Source: Kalaharituber pfeilii (lineage: Eukaryota > Ascomycota > Pezizomycetes > Pezizales > Pezizaceae). Taken from it: a stretch of 64,000 bases of DNA. Position 1 is the stretch's first letter. Each line of letters starts with the position of its first letter. Position numbers and translations under genes: made by a program. Of this stretch, positions 48,086 to 59,298 are shown piece after piece. The notes beneath the pieces are model-generated. The model was not told the origin of the DNA. It searched no databases and saw only the letters and a list, made by a program, of their open reading frames with translations. The DNA is taken from positions 682,001-746,000 of the forward strand of contig WHUZ01000014.1 in NCBI GenBank assembly GCA_015179045.1, read 5' to 3'.

Positions 48086-48612
48086 CGCTTGCGTTTCTTC
48101 TGCTGCTGCTACTTCTCCTTCTTTTGCTTCCCCTTCGTCGGCGTGAAGTGTGAGTTTGAGGAGATATCTGAGGAGGGAGGTGGTGGGGAGTGGGAGAGGG
48201 GTTGAGCGAGCGTGCGGCAGAGCGAGTGAGAGGAAGTGAGTGTGACAGTTATTTGGGTGGAGGGTGGGTGGGTGGGTGGGTGGGGATAAGAGGGCGAAGA
48301 GGGGAGGGGGAGGGGTGGGGGAGGGGGGAGGGGGGAGGGGGTGGGAGGAGGGGTGCGTTCAGTTTGCAATTTAATGATATTGAGGAGAATTTGCTACAAT
48401 TTGCAGGCAGCTTCAACCGGGCCTATCGATATGCGGACGCAACGAGCTTTTTTTTCGTGCGGATGCCTCGCCCGGCCGATGTAAGCTGTCTGGACACTTT
48501 GTTCGAGGGCTGAGTGGCGTGGTCCGTGGACGGGTTGAGAGGTTTCGTTATCTGCGACAAATTATACCTATTTTCCGCTAATTTCTCTTTTACCTTTTCT
48601 GTTTATTTTTAT

Positions 48613-48684
<72 letters not shown>

Positions 48685-50519
48685 GTATACTTGTGATCTT
48701 CCTTTCTTTCCTTCTTCCTTTTATTTTTTTTTCTCTCTCTGGTGGAGTTCGCTACGACAGCTAGAGGGCGAGGGTGGTGGCGACGAGCATTTTGACGGGG
48801 GGGGTCCTGGGGGTGGAATTGACTGCGCTGGCGGGGAGTTCTACGAGACTAGAGGGTCTACTGCGAGGGATGGGGGGGGGGGGGACGGGGGGAGACGGGG
48901 GGGGGACGGGGGGGCAGGCAGCTGGGCAGCTGGGCAGCTGGCGGGCGAACGAGCGAGCGGGTGGGCAGGCGGGCGGGCGGCGAAGGAAGGAAGGAAGGGA
49001 AGGGATGGGAAGGGAACGAGAGTAGGGGGGGGGGGGGGGGGATTGCGTACGGAGCTGCCGGGCGGGCGACTGTTGCGTGCGCTGCGCGGCGTGCTCATAT
49101 GTGATGGGTCGGCTGCGACTGACCGACTGCACACGAGCACGCAGCGGGGAAACGCTCGCAGGACCCCGGCGCACTCGCACCCGCAGCTGGCTGGCGGCAG
49201 CACACAGAGGAAGGAAAGGTCGAGCGCGCAGCCGGCCCTCACGTGACGGCGGCGTGCCCGGGCCAGCGCTGCCGGCTGCAGGGCCCAGCAGATGGGAGGC
49301 AGAAAATTGAAAGCGTCCGGGGAGCCCCGCGCCCAAGCGCGTGCGGGGGGCATTAGCCTCGATCGCGGCCACGCAGGAACGGGTCCGGACGAGATTGGGA
49401 CATGCGAGAACCGGGTATCGAGCCATGCTCCAGATCTCGTGCCTGCCATCGCGGTTTGTGTAGGGGATCTGGTGAACGCCGCGGCGCGCGCGCTGATTGG
49501 CCCGCCGGCGCCAAGGCCATGAGTCAGCGCACGCAGGGCCCCGGGCCAAGGTGGTGAGCGGCGACGCGCTGTGCTGGGCTGTACCGGGCGCCGCGTAGGC
49601 CAGATCCTGCACGCATCTGGCAAGGGCAGCAGCTTGTCGCAGAGGCGTGCAGCAAGCAATCTGCACGCTTGCACGAAGCAGGAAGGGCGCGCATGTGCGT
49701 GCGGTGCAGGCCAACGAGGGATATCGTATGTAAAGTACTGTATGTATGAGAGTGCAGCCGTAGTCAGCGTCTGGTTATGATACTTACGAGGCTAGTGCAG
49801 CCGCACGGCCTGCTGTGTCAGCGGCCTTGGCGTTGGGGCCGCGCCGCACTGCCACCAGTGCCGCTGGCTGTGGCTCGTTCTCGCCGCAGGAGTAAGTGGA
49901 AACAGGCCTAAAGTATCCACTGCCAGCACATTCAGTGCCGCAGCTTGGCCGTTTCCCCTTTCCCCCCGCCAAGTATTCATGCCCAGTGTCCGGGTAGTGT
50001 AATCCTCCGTTTGATTCCCCCGCGCCCCCCCCCCGTGGTCCCCGTAAGAGCATCTCCTTTTTGCTGTGGACGAGCCTCTCCTTCGTCCGCTGGTGATATA
50101 TAAATACAGTTCTCGCCCCCTCTTACGCGGCGGAAAAGGCTGTGGTTTGATTCAGTTGGCGTGCGGCAGACGCCACTTGCAAACCGAGACATACATACCC
50201 AACGGACACGCGCTTGCTCCCATTGTGCCTTGCTGCAAGCTGCCCCCCCCCCCCCCCCCCCCCAGCCCCGCTCTACATACTGTAACGTTCGTCATCACTA
50301 TCGTCACCAAGGTCAGTCAAGACCCAAACCCTTATAGAAACCTCCCGCCAGTTTGCCATCTACAATTTTTGAAGCCTTATAAGTACAGCAAAGCAGCTAA
50401 CACATTGGTTGCTCATATCAGTGAAGACACCCCCCATCTAACGATACCCCTCTACCCCGCCCTGCTCGTCTACCTATCCCTACCCTTTTCGCCACATCTG
50501 CCCCCAACTCTCAACAGCT
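48086..50519. promoter_or_regulatory. Divergent spacer between the F-box gene and ABP1
   Basis: About 2.4 kb between divergent starts. It is low complexity: GGGTG/GGGAG satellites at 48250-48350, a TTTC microsatellite at 48613-48683, G tracts at 48870-48920 and 49026-49042, and a C17 tract at about 50248-50264. Large GC-rich frames (for example 48761-49714 on the minus strand) are Arg/Ala/Pro/Ser-rich with no domain. It presumably holds both promoters. Confidence 0.45.
48613..48683 (+). repeat. (TTTC)n microsatellite, about 18 units
   Basis: Perfect tetranucleotide repeat upstream of the minus-strand F-box gene. Confidence 0.97.
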
Positions 50520-53150
50520 ATGGCAACCCTAGATCTCTCCCAAAATGGGCCCTCAATTAACAAGTCGTACAAATCCCTCATCGAGTCGCCCGCTCCCAAA
50601 AATCCATCACCGACATACGCTTCATGGGCTCTCTTTTCGGTGTCCCCGCCGTTGCAAAGTGCCTTCGTGCAAGGCCCTCCCAAGGACAGTGTGGTGAAAG
50701 TCCAAGCTACCGGAGGTAAGACTATAGAAATAGAAACGAATGGGGCATACATTGTGGAACGGACAGGGCCACGATCGTGAATTGGCCCACGTGGGGTACA
50801 ACGAGCTAACAGCCTGAACACAGAGGGTGAATTGTCAGATTTGATAGAAGAATTCAACGATGGCAAGGTCCAGTTTGCATTCGTAAAAGTCAGAGATACG
50901 AATACAGGTCTTCCGAAGTTTGTTCTTATTGGATGGGTAAGGCAAGCCACGTATTACTTCGCTGCGGACTGTTCCTAACTCTCGATAACAGTGTGGAGAA
51001 GGAGTTCCGGAACGTGTGAAGGGATATTTCACAGGGCATTTGAGCACCATATCGAAGGTCTTACATGTAGGTACCCCAGCTGCTGGATTATGGGTGCTCA
51101 ATCACTAATTGGAAACTAGGGTTACCATGTACAAATCACAGCTCGCTCAGAATCTGACCTCACCCCCGACTCAATCATTCAAAAAGTAGCCGATGCTTCG
51201 GGGGCAAAGTATTCTGCAGGAACATCCACTGCGCCGAAACCGTCAACGCGTCCCCCCCCACCTACCGCCGCAAAACCTGCATACACACCATCCACCACAA
51301 CCGGGACCTCTCGTGCTGCCGCTTATGGATACAAAGCAAAGGGTCAAGTGGACGACGATGGATGGGGAGAAGATGCACCACCAATCACTCGTTCAAAGCT
51401 TGAGAATGTCCAGTCAGCATATCAGCCTACAAAGGTTGACATTAAGGCGTTGAAGGCAATGCCATCTTCGACCACCTCTGGATGGGATAAACCTTCAAGC
51501 GACAGACCGGATGTCGTTAGGGGCGCCTACGTCCCAGTTGGTAAAGTTGACATTGCAGCAATCAGAGCAGCCAGTAGGACCAAGGAGGAGCGACCAGAGC
51601 CAGTGAAAGGAGCTTATCAACCGGTTGGCAAGGTCGACATTGCGGCTATCAGGGCAGCAGCAAAACCAAGGCCGGATTCACCTGTTCAGGAAGAGAAACC
51701 CAAGCCTGTTAGTGAGCGAACTGCAGTATTCGCTACCTCATCTGCTCAAGCCGAACGCTTGACTTCATTGCCGAAACCGAAGCCAGCAAAGAAATTCGGT
51801 GCGGGTGCCCCCAGCTTTGGAACCAAACCACTCACTCCGGGTCCCGTTGGAAACATTGCTACTTCTGCGCCAGTTGGCACTGCCAACAAGGACTTTGCTT
51901 CTCAGGGCGGGAAGACACCTGCTCAGTTGTGGGCTGAGAAGAAGGCGCGGGAACGTGGAGAAACTATTCCCTCTGCTTCAGCCGCGTCACCGGAGCCACC
52001 ATCTCGGCCTGCTGAGGAACAGGAGCCTACTTTCACTGGAGTGAGTGCCCTCAAGAACAAATTTTCTGGTGCTCCTCCTATTGGCGTGCAATACTCTGGT
52101 CGCTCCAATCGCTCTGTATCCCCTCCTCCCGCGCCCCCTCCACAGGACAGTCGCCCTTCCCTTGCTGGCTCGGGGGCAATTTCCATGCCTGGATTCCCCC
52201 CACGGCCACAGCCTGTTGAAGATACTGAGTCAACGGCTCCTCCACCACCCCCGCCACAGCCGCCACGCTCGCCAACACCACCAAGTCCACCAACCCCTGT
52301 AGCTCCTAGCAGCCCAGTTAGGATTGCTATGCCTGTGGCTAGAGGGCGTGATGAGCCAGTGAAGAAGGTTGAGGAAGAGCCAGAGACCAGTATTCCTGTA
52401 GAGAGTTTGAGTAAGATGGTACCGAGGGAGGAGGATTTGCCAGAGGAGGAGCCTGCCCGAGAACGGGGACATGTTGCGGTTGAAGCTGCGGTTGAAGCTG
52501 CGGTTGAAGCTGCGGTTGGTGGACAGACTGCTAGGGTTGAGTACGATTATGAGAAAAATGATACAAATGAAATTGATTTGGTTGAAGGAGAGATTATCAG
52601 CAATATTGACCTGGTTGATGAGGTAGAATTTCAGATATCTTGTCTAATTGAAACCTTGCTAACCATTCAACCAGGACTGGTGGGCTGGTACAAACTCCCG
52701 TGGAGAGACCGGGTTGTTTCCATCCAACTACGTTGTCCTCCTTGAGCAGGGACAAGAACCTGAGCCAGTTGCTCCCCCGCCAATGGCAAGCCGACCTGTT
52801 CCTGTTCCTGAGCTTGAGCCAGAACCAGCACCAGAACCTGCTGCTGCCGCCGAAAGGGGGCATTGCGCCATCGCCCAGTATGATTATGAGGCAGCTGAAG
52901 GGAATGAGATTTCCTTCCCTGATGGTGCGCTTATTGAGGATATTGTAAGTTTTTCCGATTGCATTCGATAGTGGCCTTTTGCTCATATATCGTTTAGGCC
53001 TTCCCTGATGAGGACTGGTGGGAAGGAACATACAACGGCAAACGCGGATTGTTCGTAAGTACTCCATGCCTCATACGCTGCCCCTCCATCTTGATCATTT
53101 TACTAACAGACTATTAGCCTGCAAACTACGTCGAGCTGCAAAACGCCTAA
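50520..53150 (+). CDS. ABP1: Actin-binding protein Abp1 (ADF-H, repeats, two SH3)
   Basis: Cortical actin-patch protein linking F-actin to endocytic partners. Seven exons: 50520-50715, 50824-50936, 50992-51066, 51120-52622, 52675-52944, 52998-53054 and 53118-53150. All phases agree and give 748 residues. The ADF-H domain occupies about 5-135 ([20 protein letters not shown], then [43 protein letters not shown]). Three [20 protein letters not shown] repeats follow at about 222-305, then a Pro-rich linker with many PxxP sites. SH3-1 ([20 protein letters not shown], then [20 protein letters not shown]) spans exons 4-5. The C-terminal SH3-2 ([20 protein letters not shown], then [20 protein letters not shown]) spans exons 5-7. 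The introns were fixed by the need to complete both SH3 folds. Two SH3 domains, rather than the single one of yeast Abp1, occur in filamentous fungi. Confidence 0.96.
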
Positions 53151-54650
53151 GGGGTATATGCACGGTGATGCAACCGCAGCTCCTGCCATTCAAGGCTGTA
53201 TCTGATTATATCCATATTCATGTGTTGTTGGTTTGTTTGATTACCTATCGAATATCCCTTCAATGAATACATTTGTTTTTATTGGAGGGTTCCTCTACTC
53301 TCCGTTTTTTCAAGTCTTGTTGATGGTGGGTGGTGATTATATACGTATGATGTATGGTGGTGCGTTCGTTTTTATGGCGGTGAAGATTGGAGATTGAGGA
53401 TGAAAAAGCTGCATGTATGTAGATTGAACGGAAATTGCTAGAATGTTATGTCACACGATGGATGGGTGAGAGGAATTAGTGTATTTCATTGTGCATCGTT
53501 CTTGTATTATAAATTCGTGCACGCCTGTGACTTTATAAGATAAAATACTTGCAGAGCGAAAAACGGGCCTCTTCCGTAGCATACGCACCGGCCCAAGTCG
53601 TTTCGGTTTTCTCATATATATATCGACTTATCGACTCCCCCTGGAAAAAACTGACGCCGGTGCCCCGACATTAGGAAACAACCGAACCGATGTCATGAAG
53701 CAGCCGCACCAGAAACCGGAAAGGCGTGACACCGGCAGATACCCGACTTGGATCGAATTAATGTAACCGATTTTGGTGCGCTACCAATTCCGGAGTTCGG
53801 AGAATCATTTCATTCGCCATGTTTGGCTGTTGCTGATACCCTGTTTACAATGCCATACATTGCCTGCTGTACAGACATTGGCACTGATTCTGGGGGATCA
53901 CACGCCTTTACCCGGGACTTATTTCGAGGCTTTCTATAGTCTGAGAAGGCAACGAGTGGGTGTTTGGTTGAAGCCAAAACAAAAGCTTATAGGTTGCCGC
54001 TTCCAAAATAGCAACGAAACAATTACGAAGTTCGTAGCACGTGACAAAAAAACAGATGGGACGGTGCTTCCCGTGGTCCGAGTCTTGTGCCTCAGTGACC
54101 TCAATTGCAAAGTACCTTAAACATTGTTTCACAAGCTCATTGAGTCCAAATGAACGTACAAACTAGAATGATTGAGTTGCTACTACTGTTTACAATAGGC
54201 TATATACAAAGGATTTTGGTCGCGCCGGTCGGATTTCACCAGCTTTGAAGATCGTATTGGCAATGGTCCATTGCTCATTGTCGAGATACGGCAATGGAAA
54301 CTCTGGGCGCGGTAGCAGCGGTATATCGAATTAGGCCTGGACATGGTTTCTCTGAGGTAGCCTCATGAGGCTCATAGTCTGATTCAACGGACGTGAACAG
54401 TTCGCAGTTACTTGGTAGTAGAAACCGCGAAGGAGAAGGTGCTATTTTATGCGGTACAATTGCCCCTCCGACGAGATTGCATGGTTCGTTTGAGGGTAAT
54501 TGGGGACAAAGTAGAATCCAATGGCTAGCAGGGGGAGTTCGGACTACCTGATCGGATGAACAAACCGTATTTTCAAGTACTGTCTTTGATCATTTGCCAA
54601 CAGCCGGGAGGACATGATCAATCAGAGCTGACCACCGCTGACCACAAATG
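53151..54650. other. Spacer between ABP1 and the MITE cluster
   Basis: About 1.5 kb with no supported gene. The first 300 bases should contain the ABP1 3' UTR. Short frames at 53748-54132 have no recognisable domain. Confidence 0.4.
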
Positions 54651-54797
54651 TAGTCTGGTTGCACGATGGGGTCGTACGTCGCTCCTATTCAGGAAAGGCA
54701 AAACAAGAGATGCGATCTACTAAGTACCTCAACTAACCTCTTCGCCAGCTTCGTTCTTGATATGCATACCTCTACGAGGGGTAGTGCAACCAGACTA
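54651..54797. mobile_element. MITE of the GTCTGGTTGCAC family, 147 bp
   Basis: Bounded by TAGTCTGGTTGCAC (54651-54664) and its exact reverse complement (54784-54797), with TA at both outer ends as in Tc1/mariner-type target duplications. The 119-base interior is non-coding. The same terminus recurs at 14041, 15644, 54901, 58088 and 62401, so this compact copy defines the family in the window. Confidence 0.85.
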
Positions 54798-54900
54798 AGG
54801 TTCCAGGTTCCCAGGTTCCGTTTATAGAGTTTGTCGTGCAAACCAGCCTACCAGACTACAGACTAGTCCTGTTTTACAAATCTCAGCTAGGGACAGTGCA

Positions 54901-55784
54901 TAGTCTGGTTGCACCGATAGTGCATTAAGGCGATCTGGACTATGGTGGAGCCCACCTATAAGGGACCACCTGTTACATTCGCCGGGTTGCTGACTAATAT
55001 GCAATTACATGGTATGATAGCCCCCTTCCTGCGCTCTCAGAGGATTTCGCACCTCATATCTCGACGTTGAAATGGATATTTTCCATCGGGTAACTTGAGT
55101 TACGTCCCCAAAGGTGTGTATATCCTGTCCTATAGCTTCTTTTTAAGTAGGGAAATGGACTAATATCATAGTAATAGGTATAGACATACCTAAGCAATCA
55201 TTAAAGATACCTCGTCCCAACAAGAAAAGAAAAGCTATTTTGCTTGCCATTGCTGCTAGGGGGGCGAAAAGAAGAGCAGCTATGGATCTGGATACCCCCG
55301 AGCTAGACGCGGTAGAAGAGGGCATTTCCGGACCATTTGTATATAGTGAAAGTGAAGAGTTTTTATAGAAGTTTACAGACTATGGAGGCATATAGGGATG
55401 GCTGTACATATGGTACAAAAGAGTTTACTGAACGTGTATATAAAAGCTATAGAAGAGTTAGGTAGATCATTCCTGTATATAGTTAGTTTTGTTCACATAC
55501 TAGTACAAATTCTGCAAACTTGGCAATCTTGGCATGTTACTTTTCCCAGATGCTCCATACAAAGTCAAAAATTTCAATCCTCTACTACTCAACAACGCCT
55601 TGATATTTTTTAAATTTGGACAATGAAGCGTTGTAGAGCAGGCGAAATAGTACATATGTACATAGTTTATTTTTTAATCAGGTGTGGTTGGGTGATGAAG
55701 TAGTGTGTCAAGTTCAGGTGTATAATTTCGGTCGTAAGTGGTCCCTTATAGGTGGACTCCACCATACTGCAGGTTACCAGACTA
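54901..55784. mobile_element. Second MITE copy, split by a pogo-like insertion
   Basis: TAGTCTGGTTGCAC at 54901-54914 has a diverged partner at about 55769-55784 (ending ttaccagacta). Between them lies the complete 54943-55764 TIR element, so the simplest reading is a MITE interrupted by a later TA-targeted insertion. Confidence 0.5.
54943..55764. mobile_element. pogo/Tc1-like non-autonomous element, 822 bp
   Basis: The 27-bp termini 54943-54969 and 55738-55764 (opening TGGTGGAG, ending CACCTATAAGGGACCAC) are inverted copies with one mismatch and are flanked by TA (54941-54942 and 55765-55766). The interior holds a short plus-strand frame at about 55148-55368 that is Lys/Arg-rich (PRPNKKRKAILLA), then acidic, ending SESEEFL. 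This might be the remnant C-terminus of a transposase, but no DDE catalytic region is present. Confidence 0.75.
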
Positions 55785-56362
55785 GTCATCAATAGAAGTA
55801 CCTGTCGAAGCCTTCTCTCCTGAGCAGCTCGTTAATTCTGCTAGGTCAGAACAATGGTTACATCTTATTGGTTGCTTAGTTTAGCGAACGTTGAATGCAC
55901 AAGTCGACTGAGCACCCTCATTCAATGCTCGATGGGGCAATCACAACAAAAACTGCATAGGGACGAGGATATAGCTAATGGTATATATCATAGAATGCTA
56001 ATTCCGGAACAGGTCAATCACAAACGGATTAACCCATCCAGGTATGCGCCACAACTTCTTTGTTCTTTGAATTGAATTCTGCAAACAGCAGCGATTTCTT
56101 ATGTTTATCAAATCCAGAGCTTCTTCATTTCTCCGCTGAGGGAAAACTATCATTGAAGTATATGCCCGTCCTTCCCGATAGATATAAGTTTATTCTCCCT
56201 AGATGACAGCTCTGGGCAAGAACTCTTTTACACTGGAATCTTCATCGCTCTATAGGAATCTAGGCACGAGAACAGCGCTCTATCGTCTTACAGATACAAA
56301 GTTAAAGCCTCCCTCCTTTCACCTTTTCACAATAATCCGCAAAAATATCAAGCAGAAGAGTT
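55785..56362 (+). promoter_or_regulatory. Upstream region of the MATA_HMG gene
   Basis: About 580 bases between the transposon remnants and the HMG gene start. No ORF is supported. It contains an inverted cousin of the ctcgtgcc motif (56267-56277). It presumably holds the promoter. Confidence 0.4.
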
Positions 56363-57869
56363 ATGAAAATGAAGGACAGCTTCGTTAGGATCTTCAGTAT
56401 AAAGGCAATGCGAAAGGAGGACCGGGATACAGTAAGGAACATCAGGCCAAGGGTGCTGAGCTGTCGAACTCAAAGCAGTATGATCAATGCTGCCGTCATC
56501 AGCAAATGCATAAATACGCAAAATGTGCGCTTCTATGACCAAGGTCAAGACGGTGTTCCCGTCTATCACGACCACATTTTGAACAGGGAACAGGCTCGTA
56601 ATCAATTCGCTGCTCAGTATTTTCATCCACAAATTGAAGACGTCCATCATATCAACCAAGATAAATATTTACCTGCCTGGGATCTAGACCAACCGAAGCA
56701 GCCGCACGTTATACTTGGACCACTTGAGGCGCCCCAAGACGCAGTAGCCCGAGTCGTTCACGGAATTCCAGTTCAGTATCAGGCAAACGAATGCAGTGTC
56801 CCCCGTTTGACAACATATGATAATGTTCAATATGGATTAATCAGGAAAACGATAAATGAGCTGCATGCATTACAAGGAAATCAAGAGGAAATCCAGGAAA
56901 TGAAATTCTGGGCACTGAAACAAGGAACTGGAACTCAGCTTCCTCCAGCTGGTCTCTCTCCTGCTCTCAACTACGCAGCTGAAGAAGGGGGAGGTTGGGA
57001 AGCAGTGAAAGAGGCGTCGCAAACACTCATGGCAGCAGGCAACGCAGTTTCTCCTTGGAGTTCACAACGGAAGCCGTTCATGGTGACAGCAAAGGAAGAG
57101 TGGCCAAATCTAATGAGACGTCCCCCCAATGCGTGAGTACTCAAAGTTTCGAGAACATCACTGAAATTATACCAACTAACTCCTTATAAAATTATAGGTG
57201 GATCATATATCGACGAGACTATCATAAAATTATAGCGAAATTGTTTCCAGGAATGCGCAATACAGATATTTGTAAGGTTTCTAGACAAACTAAAGGAATG
57301 TATTGCTGCTAACACTGAACACTGTAGCTAAAATAATTGCCAGAATGTGGCAAGAGGAGAAATCGGAGGTTAAGATGAATTATAAGGTATGAGGACTGTG
57401 TTCTTCCAACTAAATATTGGTTATTAAAACAAGAATATAGGAGAGGTCAGATGAGCTGGCTCAAATGCATAAGATGATGAATCCAAATTACAAATTCAAT
57501 CCACGCAAGGCTGGCGAACGGAAACGAAGAGCTACCCGTGAAAGATCCGTACTTGGTTCAGCTGATGTTGATGCTCTCATGGAAACATTGTCTCCTGTCA
57601 CTAGCAACACGAGCAACAATAACTCTGTCGATTGTCACCTTGAAAATATTAACAGAGAAAAAATCAGCTTCGAGCCAAGGTACAATAATCCCAGCTACTC
57701 ATCATCTCCATCAACAGCACATTCATATTCATCAGGCGAGTGCTGCTGGGAAACGCTTGAGCAACCTACCAATGACATTTTAACCAAAATGCAAGCTTCC
57801 AATACCTTTTACGATGACCTTGGCGCGCTGATGCTTTCAGAACCTCAATTTTTTTGCATGTCGCCATAG
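56363..57869 (+). CDS. MAT1-2-1: MATA_HMG-box protein, MAT1-2-1-like
   Basis: Probable mating-type transcription factor that binds DNA through an HMG box. Four exons, 56363-57132, 57198-57271, 57328-57386 and 57441-57869, in phase, give 443 residues. The HMG box is at about 250-331: RRPPNAWIIYRRDYHKIIAK, then LFPGMRNTDISKIIARMWQE, and the closing NPNYKFNPRKAGERKRR, which is the usual MATA signature. The second intron (57272-57327) splits the serine codon of DIS after its first base, the intron position characteristic of ascomycete MAT1-2-1 HMG boxes. N-terminal 250 residues: no recognised domain, Gln-rich. C-terminal 110: Ser/Asn-rich. Neighbours are ABP1 and U6/RRP43, not the common SLA2/APN2 pair, so it could also be a MATA_HMG paralogue. 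MITE remnants lie on both sides. An upstream 5' exon cannot be excluded. Confidence 0.75.
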
Positions 57870-58718
57870 GGCATTTGTTATAGCATGAAGCGTGTTTTCC
57901 AAAAATATTGATATACTAGGCGATCACAAAGCCTTCTGTGAGATGACGAGCAAGCAGGAGGAACTGCGTATGATTACATCCAACAAGGTGGCTTTAGGAG
58001 GACTCTTCTACTTGGCATTCTAGCGTTGGCGTTTCTGCTGTTTCAATCTTATTCTCTTTTCAACGCATTCTATATGTCACATATCCTTAGTCTGGTTGCA
58101 CAACCAGACTATGCATACCTCGCACCCTCCTGTACGTACCTACCCTCATATCCACTCTTTACCACTCCTCGCCCTTCTATATCTTAATTATATAGAATCT
58201 CAAGGGGTGGTGGAAACATCCTCCCCATATGCATATTTACTCTCATATGGACCATTAGACCCTCATTTACGCGCCCCCTGCCCCATGCAAAACCGTGGTC
58301 CGTGATTTTTTTTTTTTTTTTGTGTGTGTGGGGGGGTGTGGGGAGGTGGGATGGGGGTGGGGTTGGGCGGTAGGGGGGTACACTCTAGTGACGGCTATAT
58401 GGTCATATTCAATATTTGTGCATACAATGAAGAATACCTTTGTGAGCTGTCGGAAGACGAGTCTGGGGACTGATCATCATGCGGCATAGTGCACACAAGG
58501 TGTAAGAAGGAATCGCGGAAATATGTGGAAAAATTGGAGGGATGTTCTATTCAGACCTTGGAGGGTGTAGAATGGCTCGAGGGGATACAGGCTGATAGAC
58601 ACATACAACAGATTGGGGCGAGATTACAGGGCATTTCCAACATAGGCACCATTGATATAGCTTGTGCTTAGAAGTTCACAATGTGCGGCCGCTTTTCTGG
58701 CTACGTTCAAACAAATAG

Positions 58719-58755
<37 letters not shown>

Positions 58756-58792
58756 TTAGAAATAATATAAATAAAACAAAAAGCCGAAATCC
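57870..58792. other. Spacer between the MATA_HMG and U6 genes
   Basis: About 0.9 kb. It contains fused MITE termini (58088-58111), a T16 plus G-rich tract at 58306-58380 and an A32 tract at 58722-58753. No gene is supported. Confidence 0.45.
58088..58111. mobile_element. Fused MITE termini (24-bp near-palindrome)
   Basis: The left terminus TAGTCTGGTTG runs into the right terminus CAACCAGACTA with only CA between them. This is the arrangement expected if a copy of the 54651-54797 MITE lost its whole interior. TA is present at both outer ends. Confidence 0.7.
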
Positions 58793-58954
58793 AAAAAAAA
58801 TTGTACCTCTCTTTGTGAAGCGTGTCATCCTTAGTGCAGGGGCCATGCTAATCTTCTCTGTATCGTTTCTGTGATTGGTATGTTAGCTAGCGTGTCTTGA
58901 ATTAGGAAATTCGCATGTGGAAACCTACCAAATTGACCAAGTGTCCCGAAGGAC
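58793..58954 (-). ncRNA. U6: U6 spliceosomal snRNA with an mRNA-type intron
   Basis: Catalytic-core snRNA of the spliceosome. On the minus strand the 5' stem GTCCTTCGGGACAC starts at 58954, followed by TTGGTCAATTTG. After a 60-nt interruption, exon 2 (58868 to about 58797) reads AAACGATACAGAGAAGATTA then GCATGGCCCCTGC and GGATGACACGC, with the invariant ACAGAGA box, the AGC triad and the U4-pairing region. It ends in a T8 run (58800-58793), fitting Pol III termination. Exon 1 is 26 nt and the mature RNA about 98 nt, normal for U6. The interruption at 58928-58869 starts GTAGGT, has a CTAAC branch and ends CACAG. Rejoining the exons restores the usual UUUG-AAAC junction. Confidence 0.95.
58869..58928 (-). 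other. Intron inside the U6 snRNA
   Basis: 60 nt: donor GTAGGT, branch GCTAACAT about 16 nt from the acceptor CACAG. It carries ATTCAAGAC, one base off a Pol III B-box core (GWTCRANNC), so like the fission-yeast U6 intron it might contribute to the promoter; that is inference. It lies just 5' of the ACAGAGA box. Confidence 0.9.
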
Positions 58955-58974
58955 AACAAAATAGGAACAATAGG

Positions 58975-58983
58975 AGATATAAG
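58975..58983 (-). promoter_or_regulatory. TATA-like element of the U6 gene
   Basis: CTTATATCT on the minus strand, with its core 23-28 bp upstream of the U6 5' end, the usual TATA position for Pol III U6 promoters. Confidence 0.65.
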
Positions 58984-59298
58984 TAGGTTGTCGCTTAACG
59001 AGAACACAACAACACACCGCGCGATAAGCTGTTCTTCAAATTCTACTGCTTCAGGGCTGCAAAGGGGAATAAAACGAGGAATAATAAGTGCTCTCGAAAA
59101 GTATGGGGGAGTTTTTCGGTTGCTACGCGGTGAGTTCGAATCGTGCGACGCGCACTTCAATTTGAATTTTCATTTTAATTTTTTCGCTGCAACCTAATTA
59201 ATGTCCCCACCGCAGAGCCTCAACCAAACACTGCTTTCAACATCATATTCAACCTCATGCAACAGTACAATAGCACCAGACGAAGCATTCTGTAAACG
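58984..59298. promoter_or_regulatory. U6-RRP43 divergent spacer
   Basis: About 315 bases upstream of both genes. It contains a B-box-like GAGTTCGAATCGTG at about 59131-59144 on the plus strand, but no tRNA fold can be drawn around it. Confidence 0.45.

Noticed and set aside
48761..49714. Long antisense GC-rich frames upstream of ABP1
   Set aside because: Arg/Pro/Ser/Ala-rich with no domain; composition follows the G/C tracts.
59110..59160. Possible tRNA around GAGTTCGAATCGTG
   Set aside because: No acceptor or anticodon stem can be paired around the T-loop-like motif.
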